Source: Paludibacteraceae bacterium
GTDB taxonomy: Bacteria > Bacteroidota > Bacteroidia > Bacteroidales > Paludibacteraceae
NCBI GenBank assembly: GCA_947445425.1
Contig: CANFFA010000084.1
Location: forward strand, 1 to 8,337
DNA length: 8,337 bases
Direction: 5' to 3'
Part shown: in pieces, positions 1 to 5,675 of the stretch
How the letters are laid out: every line of letters starts with the position of its first letter
Numbering within the stretch: position 1 is the first letter of the stretch
Translations under genes and position numbers: made by a program
The notes under the pieces: generated by a model
Seen by the model: the letters and a program-made list of their open reading frames with translations, nothing else
Databases searched by the model: none
What the model was told of the DNA's origin: nothing

Positions 1-431
1 CACATATCAACATCATTACCCGAAAACAGAATTGCGTATATTCTACCGACTCAATAGAAGCTCTGAAAATTGCTAATTCATTTTGGCAGCGTCAAAAATT
101 AGAGAAACCACAATTCTTAAGTGAAAATAATTCTATTAATGAAGAGTGTTTATCTTTTAATGACTTGAAAATTATGCTTTTGGTGAATGATGTATTGAAA
201 AATAAAGTTGCTGATAATCCTTTGGAACTAGACTATTTGATAATAGGAAATCATTTAAAACCGAAAATGGACCAAGTATTAAATTGCGTGCATCCCTTGA
301 AAATTATTGTTGATAAAACGATTTCAAAGTGGTATACTGAAAGTATTAAACAAGCATGCCTATCCAGAAATATTGAGTTTTATTCAGTTGCTGAAAAAGG
401 TGCCTATAAAACTGATTTTGAAGAAAACTAA
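1..431 (+). CDS. comEC: ComEC/Rec2 family DNA-uptake channel, C-terminal fragment
   Basis: The frame is open from the left edge (first full codon at 3) to TAA at 429-431, giving 142 residues; the real start lies outside the window. The visible part resembles the end of the metallo-beta-lactamase-like C-terminal domain of ComEC proteins. It has a strand ending in LDYLIIGNH, a second strand of the type KIIVDKTISKWY, then a helix with a cysteine (SIKQAC) and a final NIEFYSVAEKGAY segment, the usual ComEC ending of the type 'f.sv.e.GAf'. Full ComEC is an inner-membrane protein that passes single-stranded DNA into the cytoplasm during transformation. No membrane segments are present in this portion. 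An internal ATG at 165 is not a credible start because the frame continues upstream of it. nrnA follows 110 bp downstream on the same strand. The family call rests on the C-terminal pattern only. Confidence 0.7.
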   Translation, partial: HINIITRKQNCVYSTDSIEALKIANSFWQRQKLEKPQFLSENNSINEECLSFNDLKIMLLVNDVLKNKVADNPLELDYLIIGNHLKPKMDQVLNCVHPLKIIVDKTISKWYTESIKQACLSRNIEFYSVAEKGAYKTDFEEN

Positions 432-459
432 GTTTCATGAGTTATTCAGGACTTCGTTT

Positions 460-474
460 TTGTAATTATTACAA
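460..474. promoter_or_regulatory. Perfect 7-1-7 inverted repeat, possible Fur-family operator
   Basis: TTGTAATTATTACAA is a perfect 7-bp inverted repeat around one central base. It lies between comEC and nrnA, 68 bp before the nrnA start and 37 bp before the candidate -7 element. The 7-1-7 layout with an AATnATT core is that of Fur, PerR and Zur boxes; it differs from the Bacillus Zur-type box TCGTAATnATTACGA at one symmetrical pair. AT-rich DNA produces such palindromes by chance, so a regulatory role is inference. Confidence 0.3.
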
Positions 475-511
475 CAATTGGCTTTTCGTTTAAATATTCT
501 ATTTTTTTTCT

Positions 512-519
512 TACTTTTG
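512..519 (+). promoter_or_regulatory. Candidate Bacteroidota -7 promoter element for nrnA
   Basis: TACTTTTG matches the Bacteroidota consensus TAnnTTTG at every defined position. It ends 22 bp before the nrnA ATG, which would give a short leader. No clear TTG -33 element sits at the usual 19-21 bp upstream (the region is T-rich), so only half of the promoter is supported. Confidence 0.5.
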
Positions 520-541
520 TATACTAATTAAATCTCAACAA

Positions 542-1570
542 ATGATCTCTAAAATAATTGCGGAAGAACTTATCAATAAGGTTAAAAAGTCAATTGATAA
601 GGTAGAAAAAATTGCCATTGTTGTACATGTTGGTCCCGATGGTGATGCCATGGGTTCGTCATTGGCATTGTGGCATTATTTGATGACCATTGGCAAAGAA
701 CCAACTGTAATTGTACCAACACCTTTTGCCGATTTTTTGGCATGGATGCCAGGTGCAGATCAGGTTATTATTTATGAAAATAATAAAGAAAAGGCGGATG
801 AGATCTTTGCAAGTTCAGAGCTGATATTTGCTTTAGATTTTAATACTGCCAATAGAATGGCCAAAATGGCTGATGCTGTTATAGCAGCTCCTGCCCCCAA
901 AATTATGGTGGATCATCATTTACATCCAGGTAATTTTGCTAAAATTGTCATCTCCTATCCAGAAATATCCTCTACTAGCGAGTTGATTTTTAGATTAATA
1001 TGCCGAATGGGTGATTTTTCAAAAATTAATCTGGCTTGTGCTGAATGTATTTATACTGGTATGATGACAGACACAGGTGGATTTACCTATAATTCCAATA
1101 AATTTGAAATCTATACGATTGTATCTGAGTTAATTAAGCTGGGTGTCGACAAAGATGCCCTTTATCGTAAAGTCTTCAATACTTATTCTGCTGACAGGCT
1201 CAGATTGATGGGTTTTTGTCTGTATGAAAAAATGAAATTGTATCCTGATGCTCGTGCTGCTTTAATTACACTCTCCTCTGCTGAACTTGTGAAATTTAAC
1301 TATATAACTGGTGATGCTGAGGGATTTGTAAATATACCACTCTCCATTGCTGGAGTAGATTTCTCTGTTTTTATGCGTGAAGATACTGATAAAATAAAGA
1401 TTTCATTCCGTTCACAAGGGACTTTTCCTGCCAACAAAGTGGCGGCAGATTTGTTTAATGGGGGTGGTCACCTAAATGCTGCAGGTGGAGAAAGTTATCT
1501 GACTTTGGAAGAGAGCATTGCTAAATTTGAAGCTGCATTGCCTAATTATAAAGACTTTTTAGAAGAATAG
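542..1570 (+). CDS. nrnA: DHH/DHHA1 phosphoesterase, NrnA-like oligoribonuclease / pAp phosphatase
   Basis: The 342-residue product has the two-domain layout of NrnA. The N-terminal DHH domain shows motif I HVGPDGDAMGSS (H29, D33, D35), an aspartate at the end of a strand (ALDF, D99), the signature DHH at 124-126 (DHHLHP), and MTDTGGF with D177. These are the Mn2+-binding positions of the family. The C-terminal DHHA1 domain carries FNGGGHLNAAGG at 305-316, the GGGH substrate-binding motif. NrnA proteins are cytoplasmic and degrade 2-5 nt RNAs (nanoRNAs) and, in many cases, dephosphorylate 3'-phosphoadenosine 5'-phosphate; some family members cleave cyclic-di-nucleotide products such as pApA. 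Length is normal (about 310-350) and all metal ligands are present, so it should be active. The ATG at 542 gives a start just before the first helix. There is no Shine-Dalgarno sequence, as is usual in this phylum. The gene has its own candidate promoter. Confidence 0.92.
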   Translation: MISKIIAEELINKVKKSIDKVEKIAIVVHVGPDGDAMGSSLALWHYLMTIGKEPTVIVPTPFADFLAWMPGADQVIIYENNKEKADEIFASSELIFALDFNTANRMAKMADAVIAAPAPKIMVDHHLHPGNFAKIVISYPEISSTSELIFRLICRMGDFSKINLACAECIYTGMMTDTGGFTYNSNKFEIYTIVSELIKLGVDKDALYRKVFNTYSADRLRLMGFCLYEKMKLYPDARAALITLSSAELVKFNYITGDAEGFVNIPLSIAGVDFSVFMREDTDKIKISFRSQGTFPANKVAADLFNGGGHLNAAGGESYLTLEESIAKFEAALPNYKDFLEE

Positions 1571-1598
1571 AGAAAACAATTAGATTTCGGCAAAAATG

Positions 1599-1643
1599 TT
1601 TTGAAATTGGCATGTGTAATTTGCACACCACAAAATTTCAAAA
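1599..1643. repeat. 10-bp inverted repeat (hairpin) between nrnA and apgM
   Basis: TTTTGAAATT at 1599-1608 is repeated as its exact reverse complement at 1634-1643, with a 25-nt loop. Inside the loop, GTGT (1614-1617) can pair with ACAC (1625-1628). It lies 29 bp after the nrnA stop, where a terminator or leader structure could be, but no T tract follows. The left arm and loop also contain ATTGGCAT (1606-1613) and ATTTGCAC (1619-1626), relatives of the octamer seen just before the apgM and thrC starts. Confidence 0.45.
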
Positions 1644-1682
1644 ATAGTAATACAAGAGTAAAATGCCTATTGATGTTAATCT

Positions 1683-1722
1683 AATGACACATTAGCATAT
1701 TAATAAATTAGAACAATAAATT
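1683..1722 (+). repeat. Degenerate 8-nt tandem repeat leader before the ApgM-family gene
   Basis: Five consecutive octamers end 4 bp before the ATG. They include ATTAGCAT (1691-1698), ATTAATAA (1699-1706) and ATTAGAAC (1707-1714), fitting a consensus ATTRGCAN with decay towards both ends. The stretch 1688-1713 matches 4292-4317 upstream of thrC at 23 of 26 positions, and the distance to the start codon differs by only 1 nt. It may be a translation or transcription leader, or a repeat family shared across the genome. Confidence 0.55.
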
Positions 1723-1726
1723 AAAG

Positions 1727-2932
1727 ATGAAATACTTAATTATACTTGGTGACGGCATGGCCGATGAGCCAATTGCAGCATTAGGAAACAAAACACCATT
1801 GCAAGCTGCCAATATTCCCAATATCGATAAAATTGCGGCCTTGGGTAGAAATGGAATGTTCGATACTATCCCAACTGGTTATTCACCAGGAAGTGAGATT
1901 GCCAACTTGACAGTTTTGGGGTATGATGTAAACAAGGTTTTTGAAGGTCGTGGATCTTTAGAAGCTGCCAGTATTGGCGTTGCAATTGAACCTGGTGAAA
2001 TGGCCATGCGTTGTAATTTGATTTGTATTCAAGATGATAAAATTAAAAACCATTCTGCTGGTCATATTGGTAATGAGGAGGCTACAGAACTAATACTTTT
2101 CTTGGAAAAGGAGTTAGGATCTGAATTGGCTAGCTTTTATCCAGGAGTTTCATACCGCCATTTGTTTAAAATGAAAGGAGGCAATAAACAGCTTAAATGC
2201 ACGGCACCTCACGATGTTCCCGGCGCTGCTTTTGCAAACCTGATGATTAAAGCTTTAACGCCTGAAGCACAGGCTACTGCTGACTTCTTAAACGATCTTA
2301 CTTTACGCTCTCAAGCTTTACTTGAAAATCACCCTGTGAATTTGAAACGTGCTGCTCAAGGTAAAGACAAAGCGAATAGTATTTGGTTATGGTCACCTGG
2401 CTATAAACCAGAAATGGAAACACTGATTGATAAATATAATTTTAAAAATGGATCTGTAATATCAGCGGTCGATTTAATAAAAGGGATTGGTGTGTATGCT
2501 GGTTTAGAAGTTATTGAAGTTGAGGGTGCTACAGGTCTTTATGATACCAATTATGAAGGAAAAGCGCAAGCCGCTATTGATGCCTTGCGTACAAATGACT
2601 TTGTATATTTACATATTGAAGCGAGTGATGAAGCAGGACACGAAGGTGATTTTGAATTAAAACTGAAAACAATAGAGTATTTGGATGCAAGGGTAGTAAA
2701 GACCATATTTGATGAAGTATCGACTTGGAACGAGCCTGTTACTATTGCCATTTTGCCAGATCATCCAACTCCTTGCGCTTACAAAACGCATACCATTTCC
2801 CCTATTCCTTTTATTATTTATAAGCCAGGTGAACAAGCTGATTCTGTAATGGTTTATGATGAATTTGCACAACAAGCAGGTAGTTATGGCTTAATTAAAG
2901 GTGATGAGTTTATGAAGGTTTTAATTGGATAA
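1727..2932 (+). CDS. apgM: ApgM-family (COG3635) enzyme: candidate homoserine kinase, or cofactor-independent phosphoglycerate mutase
   Basis: The 401-residue product belongs to the alkaline-phosphatase superfamily branch of archaeal-type phosphoglycerate mutases. Visible marks are the N-terminal metal site ILGDGMADEP (D9), the nucleophile loop SPGSEIANL (S56 the likely phosphorylated serine), HSAGH (H109, H113), EASDEAGHEGD (D301, H305) and PDHPTPC (D345, H346). All metal-ligand positions and the serine are present, and length is typical (about 400). The family's founding reaction is interconversion of 2- and 3-phosphoglycerate. In Bacteroidota, members of this family next to thrA or thrC have been proposed from gene context to act as the missing homoserine kinase (ThrB2 type). 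Here thrC is the next metabolic gene, 1.4 kb downstream, and no GHMP-type thrB is in the window. The kinase role is therefore likely but inferred. Start: the ATG at 1727 begins directly at the first beta strand; no Shine-Dalgarno sequence. An octamer-repeat leader precedes it. Confidence 0.88.
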   Translation: MKYLIILGDGMADEPIAALGNKTPLQAANIPNIDKIAALGRNGMFDTIPTGYSPGSEIANLTVLGYDVNKVFEGRGSLEAASIGVAIEPGEMAMRCNLICIQDDKIKNHSAGHIGNEEATELILFLEKELGSELASFYPGVSYRHLFKMKGGNKQLKCTAPHDVPGAAFANLMIKALTPEAQATADFLNDLTLRSQALLENHPVNLKRAAQGKDKANSIWLWSPGYKPEMETLIDKYNFKNGSVISAVDLIKGIGVYAGLEVIEVEGATGLYDTNYEGKAQAAIDALRTNDFVYLHIEASDEAGHEGDFELKLKTIEYLDARVVKTIFDEVSTWNEPVTIAILPDHPTPCAYKTHTISPIPFIIYKPGEQADSVMVYDEFAQQAGSYGLIKGDEFMKVLIG

Positions 2933-2967
2933 TAAACAAGTTGTAAGTTAATTATTTAGACTTTATT

Positions 2968-3119
2968 AGACCTCTTGCGAAAGTAAACTTTTGCTATGTT
3001 TAGTCGAAAATGATAAGTCTATGAATTGACAAAAGAGCAAAGAATAAAGACATAATCCACTGTCTTTATTCTTTACTCGATTGTCTCAAATGCAACAAAA
3101 TGACTTTCGCAAGAAGTCT
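2968..3119. mobile_element. MITE-like element with 17-bp terminal inverted repeats
   Basis: AGACCTCTTGCGAAAGT at 2968-2984 is mirrored by the reverse complement of 3103-3119 with 16 of 17 matches; the pairing extends one base outward. The element is 152 bp and codes for nothing. Inside it, 3028-3052 and 3061-3085 form a second inverted repeat (22 of 25, with 14 uninterrupted pairs next to an 8-nt loop). ATT flanks both ends (2965-2967 and 3120-3122) and could be a 3-bp target duplication, though this is weak in AT-rich DNA. The structure fits a non-autonomous miniature transposable element whose transposase lies elsewhere. A large palindromic intergenic repeat is the alternative. It separates the ApgM-family gene from the methyltransferase, and its internal hairpin could also reduce read-through between them. 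Confidence 0.65.
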
Positions 3120-3161
3120 ATTGGATGACTAACTTTCTGTATTGTAATCCCTAACTGATAA

Positions 3162-4232
3162 ATGAATTTGAAAACCGAAGGAATCAAGTATGCTGGTTCT
3201 AAGCGAAAAATTATACCAGCAATTTGTGAGCTTCTTTCTGAACTAAAGGAGGTTAGAACTGTATTGGATGGATTTAGTGGTTCAACCAGAGTAGCACAAG
3301 CTTTTGGACAGTTGGGTTATGACACATCTGCTAATGACATATCAGTCTGGTCTGAAGTTTTTGCAACTTGTTATTTGAAGTCAACTCAGTCGGACCAGTA
3401 TTATCAATCCATTTTAGACCATCTAAATGGATTAAAGGGAGTTGATGCTTGGTTTACACAAAACTATGGCGGCGAAGTGGATGAAATTAAACGTCCTTTT
3501 CAATCTAAGAATACAAGAAAACTAGATGCGATTCGAAGTGAAATAGACAGTCTAAATCTTGCATGGGAGGATAAATGTGTTATTCTCACCAGTTTAATTT
3601 ATGCCTTAGATGCAGTTGATAGTACCTTGGGGCATTATGTTGCTTATCTGTCGGCCTGGTCACCTCGATCTTACAATGATATGGTGCTCAAATTACCAAA
3701 ACGCTTTGAAATGAAGAGCAATAATCAGGTAATTCGGGGTGATATTTTCAATACAATTGCACAAAATGAATACGACTTTGTTTATTTGGATCCTCCTTAT
3801 GGTTCAAATAATGAAAAGATGCCGCCCAGCAGGGTTCGTTATAATTCCTACTACCACATCTGGACCAGCGTTATTCTTAACGACCAACCTCCAATTTTTG
3901 GCAAAGCCAACCGTAGAGAAGATTCTAGGGATGGAGTTGAACCTTCAATTTTTGAAGAGTTTAGAAAAAATGATCATGGTCATTTTATAGCCATGGAAGC
4001 TTTAGGGAAATTGATCAAAGCAACCAATTCACACTACATTTTATTGTCCTATAGTTCAGGTGGTCGTGCCACGAAACAAGAACTGAATGATATCATTACT
4101 AGCTCAGGTAAATTATTGAAAGCCATTGAGATAGATTACACGAAAAATGTGATGGGGAATATGCGCTGGACCAATGAATGGGTAAATAGCGATGGAAAGT
4201 ACCATGAATATCTGTTTCTGATGGAAAAATGA
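3162..4232 (+). CDS. D12-class (alpha group) adenine-N6 DNA methyltransferase, orphan
   Basis: The 356-residue product has the motif order of D12 methylases. An N-terminal substrate/AdoMet segment KYAGSKRKI (residues 9-17) comes first, then motif I VLDGFSGSTRVAQAF (34-48), a motif II-like ANDIS (57-61), a long middle region (about 65-205) likely holding the target recognition part, and the catalytic motif IV DPPY at 210-213. All expected residues are intact, so the enzyme should methylate adenine N6 in a short DNA target; the target cannot be read from the sequence. No restriction endonuclease, specificity subunit or helicase is adjacent on either side, so within this window it is solitary. 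It could be a protective or regulatory orphan, or the remnant of a lost restriction-modification pair. It sits between the ApgM-family gene and thrC, directly after the MITE-like element, which suggests horizontal arrival. The ATG at 3162 starts just ahead of the first motif. Spacing to thrC is 97 bp. Confidence 0.87.
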   Translation: MNLKTEGIKYAGSKRKIIPAICELLSELKEVRTVLDGFSGSTRVAQAFGQLGYDTSANDISVWSEVFATCYLKSTQSDQYYQSILDHLNGLKGVDAWFTQNYGGEVDEIKRPFQSKNTRKLDAIRSEIDSLNLAWEDKCVILTSLIYALDAVDSTLGHYVAYLSAWSPRSYNDMVLKLPKRFEMKSNNQVIRGDIFNTIAQNEYDFVYLDPPYGSNNEKMPPSRVRYNSYYHIWTSVILNDQPPIFGKANRREDSRDGVEPSIFEEFRKNDHGHFIAMEALGKLIKATNSHYILLSYSSGGRATKQELNDIITSSGKLLKAIEIDYTKNVMGNMRWTNEWVNSDGKYHEYLFLMEK

Positions 4233-4286
4233 CATTTTTTAATCCCAAATTTATTATTGACTTTAAAAATCCTTGGTGTGCAAATC

Positions 4287-4326
4287 ATTGGCACATTGGC
4301 ATATTATTAAATTAGCAAATTATTTA
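4287..4326 (+). repeat. Degenerate 8-nt tandem repeat leader before thrC
   Basis: Five octamers stand in perfect register and end 3 bp before the thrC ATG. They include ATTGGCAC (4287-4294), ATTGGCAT (4295-4302) and ATTAGCAA (4311-4318); consensus ATTRGCAN. It is nearly identical to the leader of the ApgM-family gene (23 of 26 over 4292-4317) and keeps the same distance from the start codon. Just upstream, GGTGTGCAAAT (4275-4285) is the exact reverse complement of 1619-1629 between nrnA and apgM. Confidence 0.6.
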
Positions 4327-4329
4327 CAC

Positions 4330-5631
4330 ATGAAATACTACAGTACGAATAAGAAAGTGAATGGTGTCTCGCTACAAGATGCCGTTGTGAAAGGTTTAGC
4401 AGAGGATAAAGGTTTATTTATGCCCGATAGCATTAAAGTTTTACCACAATCATTTTTTGATACGATAGAAACATTGTCATTTCAAGAAATTGCTTACACG
4501 GTTGCAGATGCTTTTTTTGGCGAAGATATTGAGGCTGCTGCATTGAAGGAGATAGTGTATGATACTTTGAATTTTGATGTTCCTTTGGTAAATGTAAAGG
4601 ATAATTTCTATAGTTTAGAATTGTATCATGGTCCAACATTGGCATTTAAAGATGTCGGTGGTCGATTCATGTCTCGTTTATTGGGTTATTTTATTAAAAA
4701 GCAGGCAGATGCAAAAGTGAATGTATTGGTAGCTACTTCTGGAGATACTGGAAGTGCTGTGGCCAATGGTTTCCTTGGTGTGGAAGGCATTGATGTTTAC
4801 GTATTGTACCCAAAGGGCTTGGTAAGTCCTATACAAGAGTGTCAGTTTACTACCTTGGGGCAGAATATAACCGCATTAGAGGTGAATGGAACTTTTGATG
4901 ATTGCCAAGCATTAGTGAAGTCTGCGTTTATGGATGAGGAGTTGAATGCCAAGTTAAAACTTACATCAGCCAATTCTATCAACGTAGCTCGCTTTTTACC
5001 ACAATCTTTCTATTATTTTTATGCTTATGCGCAATTGAAAAAAATAGGCAAATCTGACGAAATGGTGGTGTCTGTACCCAGTGGTAATTTTGGTAATATC
5101 ACTGCTGGACTTTTTGCCAAGCGTATGGGGCTACCTATCAAACGTTTTATTGCTGCCAATAATTTAAATGACATTTTCTTGCAATACTTAGAAACCGGTG
5201 AATACGCTCCACGTCCTTCCGTTTCGACCATTGCCAATGCGATGGATGTTGGTGATCCTAGTAATTTTGCACGCGTACTCGATTTATATGCAGGTTCTTA
5301 CGATGAAATTGTTTCGGATATCAGCGGGGTGAGTTATGATGACGATCAAATAGCTGAGACATTGAAATCTTGTTTTGAAGAAACTAATTATCTCCTTGAT
5401 CCTCATGGAGCTTGTGGGTATCAAGCCTTAGTTGATGATTTACTTGATAGTGAAAATGGTGTGTTTCTTGAAACGGCGCATCCTGCCAAGTTCTTAGAAA
5501 CGGTAGAAAGAATTATCGATGCTAAGATCGAAATCCCTTTGAAATTACAAGCATTCATGAAAGGAGAAAAGCAAAGCATTGAGTTGTCTAAAGATTTTGA
5601 AGGTTTTAAAAAATACTTGTTGACGATCTAA
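4330..5631 (+). CDS. thrC: Threonine synthase
   Basis: The 433-residue product is a PLP-dependent fold type II threonine synthase, converting O-phosphohomoserine and water to threonine and phosphate in the cytoplasm. The N-terminus MKYYSTNK...VSLQDAVVKGLAEDKGLFMP is the usual start of bacterial ThrC. The PLP lysine is K107 in LAFKDVGGRF. The cofactor phosphate/substrate loops are TSGDTGSA (from 136) and PSGNFGN (250-256). Length matches the E. coli type (428). The frame is open further upstream from a TTG at 4273, but that stretch translates the octamer-repeat leader and has no family similarity, so the ATG at 4330 is chosen. Together with a homoserine kinase it completes threonine synthesis from homoserine; the ApgM-family gene upstream is the candidate partner. 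The methyltransferase between them is unrelated to the pathway. No Shine-Dalgarno sequence is visible. Confidence 0.95.
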   Translation: MKYYSTNKKVNGVSLQDAVVKGLAEDKGLFMPDSIKVLPQSFFDTIETLSFQEIAYTVADAFFGEDIEAAALKEIVYDTLNFDVPLVNVKDNFYSLELYHGPTLAFKDVGGRFMSRLLGYFIKKQADAKVNVLVATSGDTGSAVANGFLGVEGIDVYVLYPKGLVSPIQECQFTTLGQNITALEVNGTFDDCQALVKSAFMDEELNAKLKLTSANSINVARFLPQSFYYFYAYAQLKKIGKSDEMVVSVPSGNFGNITAGLFAKRMGLPIKRFIAANNLNDIFLQYLETGEYAPRPSVSTIANAMDVGDPSNFARVLDLYAGSYDEIVSDISGVSYDDDQIAETLKSCFEETNYLLDPHGACGYQALVDDLLDSENGVFLETAHPAKFLETVERIIDAKIEIPLKLQAFMKGEKQSIELSKDFEGFKKYLLTI

Positions 5632-5675
5632 TTTTAAAGAGCATCTTAATTTAATTTTTATTGACACCTTGCTGT

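Noticed and set aside
2551..2875. Two minus-strand frames inside the ApgM-family gene
   Set aside because: They are antisense to conserved metal-site coding sequence, show no protein-like pattern, and overlap each other.
3739..3990. Plus-strand 83-codon frame inside the methyltransferase gene
   Set aside because: It overlaps the DPPY-encoding part of the methyltransferase in another frame and has no recognisable motifs.
3162..4232. Complete restriction-modification or phage-defence system around the methyltransferase
   Set aside because: Both neighbours are metabolic genes, and no endonuclease, specificity subunit, helicase or nuclease motif is encoded within the window.
4287..4326. CRISPR array
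   Set aside because: Units are 8 nt, directly adjacent and degenerate, with no spacers.
4273..4329. N-terminal extension of thrC from a TTG at 4273
   Set aside because: The 19 extra residues translate the octamer repeat array and match nothing at the start of threonine synthases. The ATG at 4330 begins the conserved MKYYSTN sequence.
5661..5675. TTG start, or a TTGACA -35 box, before the PEGA/SUMF1 gene
   Set aside because: The TTG only adds five residues in front of a normal signal peptide. TTGACA is an enterobacterial-type -35 motif not used by the Bacteroidota housekeeping sigma, and no matching -10 lies before the ATG.
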